Positions 48,201 to 60,200 of a stretch of DNA of 64,000 nucleotides are shown here, piece by piece; position 1 is the first letter of the stretch, and each line of letters starts with the position of its first letter. This stretch comes from Uloborus plumipes. Lineage: Eukaryota > Arthropoda > Arachnida > Araneae > Uloboridae. The DNA is taken from contig JAXGGA010001032.1 in assembly GCA_038373865.1 (NCBI GenBank), positions 108,772 to 172,771 of the forward strand, given 5' to 3'. The notes beneath the pieces were generated by a model. The model saw nothing but the letters and a program-made list of their open reading frames with translations. It had not been told where the DNA came from and ran no database searches. The position numbers and the translations under genes were made by a program.

Positions 48201-51200
48201 ACTCACCAATACACAAGAACAGAGTTTCCTTAATCGCTTAGTTTATTATAGCTGAGGTTGTAAAAACTTTTTAAATCATCTCAATATATGATTTTCTTTT
48301 CAACCTCTCTATTTAAACTGATTTAAATGAAGTTGATTTAAACCTGCAAACCCTGAATATTATTATTTTTTTGTCCTAAATCATAATCTTGAAATGTTTT
48401 GATAGGTTGCTGGGTTGGTAGCCAAGATGCATGTAGCAATAAAATAGAGTGCGTGGAAACACGACGAAGTCCTAATGTGCAGTTGTTATTTTGTTGCTGT
48501 GAAGGATACATGTGTAATCGAAAAATGAGTGTTCCTTCAAGTGTGTATGCCCCCACCACTGCAGGTACTTTATTTTTTTATTTTCTTTAACTAATTGCTG
48601 TAACACATCATGTTACATTCAAATATGTAGTAACTTCTCATTATAATAGTATTTTGTTGCTCATTCGGATACATCATTATGATGCAAAAAGGTTTTATCA
48701 ATAGATCATCAGAACGGAATAAAATTTTTATGCCTTGTAAAAAGCAAATTTTAACAGCAGCATTTGATTTTTATACTTGCAGCTGAATTCATGAAAGTGT
48801 ATTTAAACATATTTTTAAATCAAGTTTTTGTTGATGGGTTTTCATTTCCTCCCAATGGTGTGTAAATTTCAAGGAACTTGAAAAAGAACTAAAAACAACA
48901 CCTTTCAATTAAACCGTGAAAATGTTAGATATTTGATGTTAAATAAGCCTGTTTTGCTAAGCATTGATTAACAGTGCAAATGCAAACTAATTCTTTTGAA
49001 TCATTTATTAGCCAAATGTGTAAAACTACTTATGTCAAAGACTCATGATGATTCAAAAGAAATGTATTTTACCATCCCGAAAAAGAGACCTTGTTAGCTC
49101 TGTGAATTTGTATATCATGTGTAGAGCATGAAGGTTATGTGTTTGATTCCCCTGAAACAATAAATATTGCTCAGGAGTCACTTATTTCTTCACAGCATTC
49201 TGATCCAAATTTTCATGAATCTTAACTCTTTCATAGACTTTGAGCCACAGTTATACTTGAAAATCCAGAAATAAAGCATTTATTAAAAAAAAAAAAAATG
49301 ATATCACTTTTTAAATAATTAAAAAAATATATATATGTACACACACACACGTTTCAATTTTATTTTATTAAGCATTGCATCAATGTATAACATTCTAAGA
49401 CTCATTGGGCTGGTTAGAAAGTTGTCCTAATAACAGGAAGGCTGTGGAATCATGGACCAGAAAATCATTTTTAAATGTTTTTTTTCCTTAGATGAATTAT
49501 TGTTTAAATTTCCATGAATACAATGAAATAATCTCAATGCAGGATTCTGAATACTTGAGATCACGCCTAGCTTTACAATGCAAGATCCTCTTAGTGTGAC
49601 TATTTGTTTTATGAAACTAAGGTTGTACAAGTTTTTCCAGCCTAGAAAAACCCATAAAAAAGGCCCTGAACGAAATATCATGTTGTTCACTTTTGTTGAT
49701 AACTAAAATATTCTTGACTAAAAAGAAATGACTTTGCAATAACAAATATATTGATTCTTTTCATTGAAGAAACATTTCTATATAGAATTATCACGCTTTC
49801 ACTTATATATACACAATATGTAAAATGTCGATTAGTTTATTTGAAAGTTCTTTTACTATGGTAATATCACTTTTATAAAATAGATGAATATTAATTTTTA
49901 ATGCATGTAGTAGCAATCATAAAAAATGTACATTTGTTTTAAATTTTAAAAAAATATAAAATGTATGTTTATCATTTGAAAATTTTATGTGAATAGAGTT
50001 TCTTTGAAAATAAAATACCTATTTTTGGTATTTACTTAGGTATATACCCTTAAAAATAAATATCTATGTATTTTTGCATTACTTATTACAAGTAAAAGTG
50101 TCTTTGATATAAAAACCCTTGACCTCTTTTACCCAATCTGTCTTGCCTAGAATAATTTTGCCCAGTTATTTGTGAAAGATATTAATCATTGTCAGTAGCC
50201 CAGGTCTCACCTATGCCATTTTGAGGACTTCAGATTTATTTAAAATATAGCATATAAAAATGTAATTCTTTTTGTAGGCTTTTCAAGCTACCATTTGAAT
50301 AAAATTGCCACAAATGACTTGTTTAATTTAACTAGATATTTACTCCTAATATAAAAAAATTAACTAAAAAACTCCATCTTAGGCTATTTTGAAGAAAATG
50401 TTTTATTGTCTTTTCAAAAATGATTTAAAGTGAAGCATTTTTGTTTTTTATATAAAAGTATTTTGGGGTATCCTCAAGGTTCATGATTTATCTTCTTTTG
50501 AAAATCATATCTGCAAAAAAGAAAAAAAAAATGATAAATAAATTGTTAAAATTAAAGCTCAGAAATTTGATTATAGTCTGAACAATATAATAATGCTTTC
50601 ATCCCATATTTTCTATCAATTGATTCAATTTTTTAAATTTTTTAGTTACCAAGCCAAGTACTGCTGCACCTATTCATATGGCATCGAGTAATCGCCAAGT
50701 TAGGAATATTTTACTCTTTACATTATTGCCATTTCTCATAATAACAGTTGTTGTTGCTCTTGGATATTGGTTTTACCGCAGACATAAGATGGCTCTGTTT
50801 AATGAACTGCCAACTACAGATCCATCTCCTCTTCCACCACCCTCGCCATTACTTGGATTACTTCCGATACAATTGATTGAAGTTAAAGCTCAAGGTCGAT
50901 TTGGTGCTGTTTGGAAAGCAACAGTTAATAATGAAGTTGTTGCTGTGAAAATCTTTCCTCCCCAAGTATGAGCTTTTATATCTATTATGTTGAAATTTTG
51001 TAACATATTCACTGTAAGACATAAAAACTTTTCTTTATATAGGATAAGAATTCTTGGATGGTGGAACAAGAGATTTATCAGCTACCACAGATGAAACATG
51101 ATAATATTTTAAACTTTTTGGGCTTAGAGAAAAGAGGTGAACAGTACCATGTTGAATATTGGCTTGTAACTTCATATCATGAGAGAGGTTCACTTTGTGA

Positions 51201-54200
51201 TTTCCTAAAGGTTCAATTATTTCCTTAATACTTTCTTGTTTTATCTTGTGTGTGTGTGTGTTTAATTTTTTTAATCATGATCTGCTAATGAACTAAAGCA
51301 GGTGGTAAACTTCAAAGTTTATTTTTAGAAGTGATCACAATTTTTGGGGGGAGAAAAAAAGTAGCATTATTACTGCATTATTTCAAACTTTTATTTAATT
51401 TAGCCTCTAAAAGTTGTGTTTTTTCCTCAATTTTACTCTAATTCTTAACTAATTTTGACATTTTTTTTCACTAAATTTACAAGAATCCTCTAGATTTTTA
51501 AAATCTTGTACCCTAATCAATTATAAAATCTCTTTTTAATAGAATCATATTAAAGTAAATCTTTATTATGTTTAACTTTTTCAGAAATTCATTTTTAGCA
51601 AGTAATTACGTATTAAAAAAAATATTATCACTATTATTATATATAATCCTGATGATATAGTATCTTTCATTACATTATAATATTCCATTCTTTAGCCTTT
51701 TTAACCTTTTTTTATCCTTTGGACATTAAATTTTGTGAAGTATGATGAAAAAACACAATGAATGGAATTAGTAAAAAACCTAAGTATAAATGTTTACTGG
51801 CAAAATAATTTTAACCTGCCTCCTGCTGTGGTTGGTGTCATCAATTGAGAACACCACCATTAGATCAGTCATGGCTGAGAAAAAAATGTTATCCAAAATG
51901 TTAACATCATGTGACAATTGCAATAGTTGCTAATATTTTAGGTTTTTAAGCATTTTTACTTTAGATTAAAGCAACTTAAATCATTAAGAGTATGAAAAAT
52001 TCTGAATTGACTTTTTATATCAAAAATTCCCAACTAGCTACTTGGTAAAGAAAGATTTTGTTAAATGAAACATTTATAGCGTTAATTGGGTAATTTTTGA
52101 TGCTGATTACAAATATCTAATCAGATTTTTTCCATCACATATTTTTGTGTTACCATAGGTTTTAAGTTCATGAATTTTCGCCTGTTTTCCTGTATCACAT
52201 TATGTAAAAACTCATAATTAACAATTAAAACCAAGCAGTCCTTTGTTGGGGTCAATGCCCTCCTAGCTTGGAGAAATCGATGTATTTATTGTTAACGTCA
52301 GAGTGGTTTTAAAATTTTCCAATGAAACTTGCATTGGGTGTTCAAAAAATCTGTGAGTGATGGTGAAAAACTGTTTACATATTTGAATTCAGCTCATCAT
52401 TTTACACTAAGATCAGGTATTTCACCATTTAACGAAAGCCATTTGTTTTTGTAGACTAGTGGTACAGACTTTTGAAATGGTGAAAATGTTGTACAAATAG
52501 TTAATAATTAAAATCAGCGGATCAAAATATCAATTTTTTTTTTTTGATGAATTTTTCTGTTAAAAATATTGAAAGAAATTTCAAGTGTATCTTTTTTTAG
52601 AATGAAATTGCTCAAAACGGGTGAGAGTTGTTTTGTCTCACTCCCTAAAGACATTGTAGTTTTTACATTTTTTCCTGTATTAGGCAAATCTTAAATGAAA
52701 GCATTTTTCTACATTCTAACATAGTTGGTAGGGTATTCTAAACCCTGGATAAATAAATAAATCATCCTCTTTATGCATTCAACTTGGCTCTTCTTCAGTA
52801 GAAAGTCTTTCATGCTACACCTTTTATGCACATAAGCGAGAAGCAGATGAGCTGATAGTTTTGGTATGCTCTCCTCTAATTATGTACACCTTTTTGGAAA
52901 AAATCATGACTTTACCTTCATAACTAGTTTTAGATCTTTTGCTAAATTATAAGTTTTAAGATCCTTAAAATAAATCTCATAATTCAGTTCAAAAGTTCGG
53001 GTATTTTAAGCGTAAAATTAAGCCAGCATGAAAAACTGGTTAATGGTGCTGCATTCTATGTTCATAAAAAAAGGACAAACTGCTACTTTTGCAAAAGTGT
53101 ATTGAGTTTAGAAGGATAAAGATTTTTTTTTTTTAATTGATGTTCCTTTTTTGTGTGAGCACCACGCTCATACAGGAAAGGGTTTTAAAGAAAGTAACAC
53201 TATTTATACTTACAGTCAAGAAGAATAATTAACCTTTATTTTTTTAACTCTTGAGAAGTCAATTTTTATTTGAGTTGATATTGAATGTCATGAAAGTCAA
53301 TATAGTTGAGCCTGTTTTTTATGCTTCAGATTTTTGTAAAATTTAAGTAGTGAGAGATAATCAATGAATCTAGGTAATACATTGAAAACATTAATATTCT
53401 AAACCTACCGCATTCGTTGGACCTACCGTGTTGACTTCTGATCGACGCAATTGATATCTCTAGGGCAGTAACATTTTTCAGTCTGACTTATGTTAAATGT
53501 GTGTTTAACAACTTAAATTCATGATTTGGAATGTTAAGTGACATTGTCAAAAAACACATAAACATTTTGAGATAATTAAAAAAAAAAAATATTTCAGGCA
53601 AACTTGGTAAGTTGGAGCGACGTACTATGTATTGCTGATTCTATATCCAAAGGATTGATGCATATCCATGAAGAACTTCCTTCAACAAAAGGTAGTGGTT
53701 ATAAGCCTGCGATTGCACATCGAGATTTCAAGAGCAAAAATGTCTTAATAAAAAATGACATGACTGCTTGTATTGCTGACTTTGGTTTAGCTTTAGTATT
53801 TTACCAAGGACAACCTCCTGGAGAAGCACATGGACAGGTATTTTAACTTTTTTCGTGCTATGTTCACATTTATTGAAATTTTTATTCATAAAAATATTTT
53901 TGGTTCATGTATCTTTTTTTTTTTTTGGATGGGGGATTTTATTACCATTCTCAATTATTTAGCAATTTGGGCTGTTTTTTTCATCTCAGTGATCCCGATA
54001 GAGCTTGAGACCAAGAGAATCATGCACTTTTAAAAGAATTCCCCCACAAAAAAGAAATGATGCAGCATTTTCTTGCAATTTTTCAGCACTTGTTAAATGG
54101 AATGACTAACAGCAACTATAAGGGAGAGTAAAGAAATAAAAGAAAAATACATCCACAACAATGCTAAAAAGCTTTAATGGTGATTTAAAAATCCTGATTT

Positions 54201-57200
54201 TGATGAAATTGTATTCTTTCCCTTCTACTGTATTATTCCTTACTGATATCTCTCATAGCAATTAATAGTACAATAAATACTGGATTATCCAAAAGGTACA
54301 ATAAGCACCAAAGATGAACGCTCAAAAATATTTTCTAATTTGAATTTAACAACTCAGCAAAAATCAAGAGTGCAAAATCAAACCATTCTCATGCAAGAGT
54401 ACAAAAACTGTGCACTTCTCAAATTTATTTCTTACACTATATGTTCATTCTTTCCAAACTATTTCTCTTAAATCTAAAAAAGGAAAAGAAAGAAATGAAG
54501 ATTTTCTGAAACTTTTTGAAACCACAATCTTGAAAACATTTCAGGGGAAAAGCCCCAGAACCCTACTTTTTCTGAGTAATTATTTTGCTACAATAAGGTT
54601 GAGACATATTTCTTATATTTCAATCTATTCAAAGAGATAGGAGAAACACTGAACACAATTGGTCCCCTAGCAATATCAATATAATACAAGAAAATTTCAT
54701 TATGGTCTGTCATTTATGTTTTTAAATTTCCTTTCACAGGTTGGTACGCGTCGGTATATGGCACCAGAAGTTCTAGAAGGAGCTATAAATTTCAATCGAG
54801 ATGCATTTCTCCGCATAGACATGTATGCCTGTGGTCTTGTGCTGTGGGAATTGTTGTCCAGATGCTCAGCGCAGGAAGGTACTGAAATTTTTGATTGAGG
54901 TCTCCCCCCCCCCTCCATTTGCTATGCTACTGTGGGTATAGTTCATGTTAATCCAGGCAAGAGGTTAATTTTATGGTCACTTATGAGACCATTTGAATTT
55001 AACATACTTTTGAAGTCAGAAAAAAGGTAAAACCCGGGCTCCACATGGCGGGAAAACCAAAACGGAATTTCTGTTTCAGTTGAATTTCCACTGAACAGCC
55101 GATAGAAAAAACACTAGAATGCCAGAGCACCATCTACTGGTGAATCCTCTAAGAGTTCTTATCGGCTGTTACAAAGCAGAATCCGCTGGCAGAAGCAGAA
55201 AAGTTGATATTTTTCTACTCTTGATTCAGTTGCATTTCTTTCGAGCGAACCGGTTCTTTCTGTTTACGCTTTTAGCTTCCGTTGATTTTCCTCTCAAATA
55301 TAAGTTGCAGTCCAGACTTAAGTTACAGCAATATTTTTGTTTTTCCTAAAAAATTGCTGTCCAAAGCTGTAGCCAGGTAAAGATGGTAACCTTGGCACTA
55401 GTTCTCATTTGCAAGTTTTGACATAATTTTGAAATTGCTTCATCTCCAGAATGGTGAACAATAGAGTGGATTGAAAAAAAAACTAATTTTGGAATCTGAA
55501 TTTGGAATACCCGCTAAAAGCTGTGCATGTATCAGTACAATACACATGTAAAATATTATCAAGTTTGAAAAACTCCATTAGGGTCCTAATGCTTCCTTTT
55601 AACACTCTTCTCATGTATCTTTAGAATTATTTGCATTCTTTGCTGTATAAAGTTCGTACATAACCGTAAAATTCCACGAAGTTAACCAAAAATTGACTTT
55701 TTTAGCTTTTTTTTGCACATTGCAATAATTTTTCTTTTGGCAGTCCACAATTACTATCTGTTGTTAAACGGGTTTCTCTTTTTGAATCAAAGTTGAAGTT
55801 AGACTCAAGACTCAGTTTTGGCATTGAGGATTGCAAGCATGAAGTTTTTGATTTAAATTAATATCTTGTCTCTTCCTTCAATAGCAATCTACCGTCTCAC
55901 TAACCAGTTTTATAACCCTTAACACAGTCGGTGTATAGAAGAGGTATACTTATTGAATCACTGGTAAATTTTAACTTGTTTTTGAAAAGTTAATTTATTA
56001 ACGTTGATAGACCGTGGTCGGAAAATATCAAAGATTTAAAAACATATTTAAAAATGAGTAAATGTACTCGATGGACATTGTCAATTGAAAAAAGTGACAA
56101 TTATCTCATTACAACACATATATACTATATGCACCTCAGTGTAGGTTTATATACATCCTTAAATAAGTTTTAAAATTCTCTTCTAGCACTGATTCTTGTA
56201 TTTTTATATAATATTTAAGCATAATTCTAATGATTTTCTTCTATCTTATACACTTTTAAATGCTGTACTTAAACTTGTTGCAGGTCCAGTTGATCAGTAT
56301 ATATTGCCATTTGAAGATACAGTTGGTCAACATCCTACCTTGGAAGATATGCAAGAAGTTGTGTCACAGAAGAAAATAAGGCCAAAGTTCAAGGAACTAT
56401 GGAGAAAACATCCTGTAAGTCATTAATATTAATATATGGTTAAATAATGTTTGAAGCAGAAGTGTTAAAATTAGATGTGAGGTTTGATAATCTGATTATC
56501 TATAAAAGTTTGTTATTGGAATTAAAATAAAAATAGATTTTGAAAGTAAATAATGTATTAAAAATTAATATTAGCCAGTTTTTAATTGTCATTATGTTTT
56601 AATGAAATACTTATACTCTTAACAATGAATTGACATTTTGCTTTCTTCGGTCTTGTAAATCGCTTGTATTGAGCTAAAAAAGCAATGTCATTGTTTTTAA
56701 CATTATACAGTAAACTCCCAATTATCTGCAGATTGACGTGGCACAGTAATTGTGGATTAGTGAGTAAGTACCGTAGATAATCCGAGAAAGAAGTAAAAAT
56801 CGATAACTAGTGTGTGTTTACACAATAGCAAAAAAAATCAATACTGCCCAAACATATTTTTAAATTATAGCTACAAACCATAACATTATTATAAAAAAGT
56901 CTTTATGAGCTTAATATGAACAATAACACACTTATGCATTACATAATAAAAAATAACCTTTATATAAGCACATACCTTTAAATTTTTACAAAACAGTAGT
57001 TTAGTGGTTTTTGTTTCTTCATTTTAAAACGCTTCTTTTTCATTAGTAATCGAAGTTTCTTCAATAGTATCTTGATGTATTTTCCTGCTTCTGAAAATAT
57101 TTGTTTATCGAAATTAGTGATAACCGTTTTATGTGGGTGATTTTGCAAGCTAGGCTAAGTAAAACAGGTGTTTTTTTTTTTTTTTGCATGTGGCAAATCA

Positions 57201-60200
57201 TCACAATAAAGAGAGAGTGAAAGACCCGCAGATAATTTGACCATGGATAATCAGGAGTTTACTGTTTTATCTTTATGCTTACCACAGAGATCAAAGCTGT
57301 CATTTATTGGTATAAAAAGGTTTTAAAAAAATCCTATAAATCCTAGGTTGAAAAAGAAAAAAAAAAGCAAAGGTTTTAATAATGTGTTCTGAACATTTGA
57401 TGTGTTCTGAACATGTTCCAATGAATGAAAGGAATATCAATGATGTAAATGTTTATCATTAAAAGCCCTCAAAAGTTGGCATCAGTTTATCTATAATTAT
57501 GCTTTTGCATTTAGTCCTTTAGAATCTTTAAGACGAAGAGGTTTTTTTATTCATCTCTGTACTTCATACAGCTCTGGATATTTCTCAGAAACTTGAAAAA
57601 TTGACATTCAATCCGTGTTTTTGAGGGCAATTTTGAGATTAACTTTTGAAATACTTTCTTTATCTTTGCTTAGTATGGGCATGTTTTGAAAAATAATAAT
57701 AAGTAATTTTATGCATCATAAAATATGTGCTGTCTTGTAATACCACTAGATCATTTTAATATTAATTGAAGCTCAGTAATATTGTATTGATTTATTCAAT
57801 ATCTGTAACTGAAGTTTAATGTTGACAATGAGGATTTGAGATATAAAAACTTAAATGTATTATTTCAATACCCTTTAGAGGGAAAATTATTAGTTTAACA
57901 AATTTATATCATGAAGCCTAATCCAATGCTCACCTTAGCTCAATGTAAAGTTATGTATGTACAAAGCTAGTGCAGTTTTTATTTCTTATCCCCCCCCTCC
58001 CAATTAACATGAAACTTTAAACAAATATAGCCACAGCTCGGTCTTGCTATCTTGAGTTGTCCTCAGTTTTGTCCTTGTTAAGAACTCAATCAGGATAGTC
58101 GGTAACCAAACTGAAAGTATCTATCCTCATGTTGTGGCAAAGAGGATATCTACCTTCAGCTTGGTTACTGACTACTCCTGGCTGATGAGCTCCTAATAAA
58201 GACGAAACTGCAGTCTCTGGCTATCATGACCAAGCGGCAGGTATGTTGCCGTAGCTTATAAGCTTATAATTCTGCATGTTAACCCTTTGGATCCAGGCTG
58301 TTTTTTAGAAATTTTTCTTTCGACCTAGGTAGTACAACAGTTGAACCACAGATTTCTTTTCCATTGAAAAGAGAAGGTATAAACTGTCGTATCAGACGTA
58401 TGAAACCTTGAAAAAATCCCCGGCTCCAAAGGGTTTGAGTGAAAATCTCAACATTGTCCTCTAAAAAAAAATAGTTACGGTACAGCATGTGTACCGCCCG
58501 GCTTCTAAAGGTTAAACTTAGCTTGAAATAGTTAGTGGAAGAATGATATTTACAGTGAAACATTTCACTATCCTAAAAACAGCACCAATGAATTTTGATT
58601 TTTAAAAAAAAAACTTGTTACTTGTCAAGAAAGCTAATAGTATTGCTCAGCATGAATGAGCATATATTACAAACGATTTATTAGCTATTGATTTGGCATA
58701 CACAAACCCGTCAACTAAGGCTTGAGACTAAAAAAATTTGATAGTGGTCAGTGGCCAGTAAACCCAAAAAAGTTAGTGGCCACTTTGAACACTGTTCCAA
58801 AACTGTAATCCCACTCCACTTCATTCTGCATACAGTAAAATTACATCATGTACTAGCATATATCGTAACTGAATTACTGTATATATAAATAAAGGTTTAG
58901 AAAAAAATATTGCAAAACTTTTCTGAAAAAAATAAAAAAATACTCATTGTAAAATCCAAATAATAAGACATTATGCGAATAAAACAAAAACTAAATGCAC
59001 ATGCATACTTGAAGTTTAATAAGCATTTCATTTACCTTGCTTTACTAATCATAAATTGGTCATCTTAGACTATTTTTCCCAAAAAAATTTCATTGCATTT
59101 TCTGGATTAAAACTATATTTAGATGGTTTGTAAAGCAGATACTGTCTGTTTGCGTTTTGGGCGCCTGGCAAGGTCAGACGCTTCCATCTGAAAAAGGGGA
59201 GTTAGGTTTTGGATGCGCACTACCCGATGCCTTCAGCTTTAGTTCGCGGACTACTTCCTCGTTGCTTTTCCTCCCCATTTCGAGAAAGTCCAAAGAGACT
59301 TGGCGCGTGCGCAGATGAGGCGGAGGTCGCACGAAAAAATTTTAGACAGTAAATTGATTTCTTTCCAAGATAACATTGGCCGGATGCTGATGGCTATTTT
59401 CTTATGATAATCGCCGCGATGAATCTGCATTTTCTGTTTTTGTTCAGAAAAAAAGTAGGTCTCCATTTTGGCAACTAACATCATCTTTTATGGTCACCAA
59501 AAAGGTTTTTTAGTCGCCACTGGCGAATGGCGATCGCTAGTATCAACCTATACCACCAACTCTACCGTTTTTGCTGAAAAACTTCCGATTTTGGTCCTTT
59601 TTTAGTCTCCCGACAGGAAGATAAAGTTTCCTGTTTGTTTCTCCATAGTTTAATTTATTTTACATGAAAAAAAATTACTTTTTCAAAAGCAGAAGGAAAA
59701 AAAATCAAGAATAAAAATGGAGGTAAGTATGTCTTCGATTGTACAATACTTACCTGTCAATTTGAACCATGCTTTCAGAACGCGTAAGTTCCTCTTCTAA
59801 AGCGGAAGGTGTGTTGTGCTTCCATTCGGTACGGTTTGCTCACTTGTTGGGAGCAATTGGGAGGGGAATGACGTTGGATATTTTTCTATTTTGAAAAAAA
59901 AATTTAAATGAAAAAAAATTAGTAACAGTTGCAAAAAGACGAAATCTATTTTGAAGCTTATTCAAATTTGAAGCTATTTTACCATTCTAAGAACTGAAAT
60001 CATTTAAAGGTACTTGGTGACCTGTTTAGCTTCTAAAAATTATTGGAACTCCAAAAGTTAGTGTTGAAGTTTTCCATATGTTTACTCATGCTTTGATTTT
60101 ACATTGCAATAAAATTTTATTGCTTTTAAAAAACTTGCTTCCTTTATTTAACAGATTATTTTGCATTTTTTGGAACTTTTATTGTTATTTATTTTAGTTG

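Noticed and set aside
53830..54033. Extra receptor or membrane-protein exon
   Set aside because: It starts at the exon's 3' edge and reads on into T-rich intron; hydrophobicity comes from base composition.
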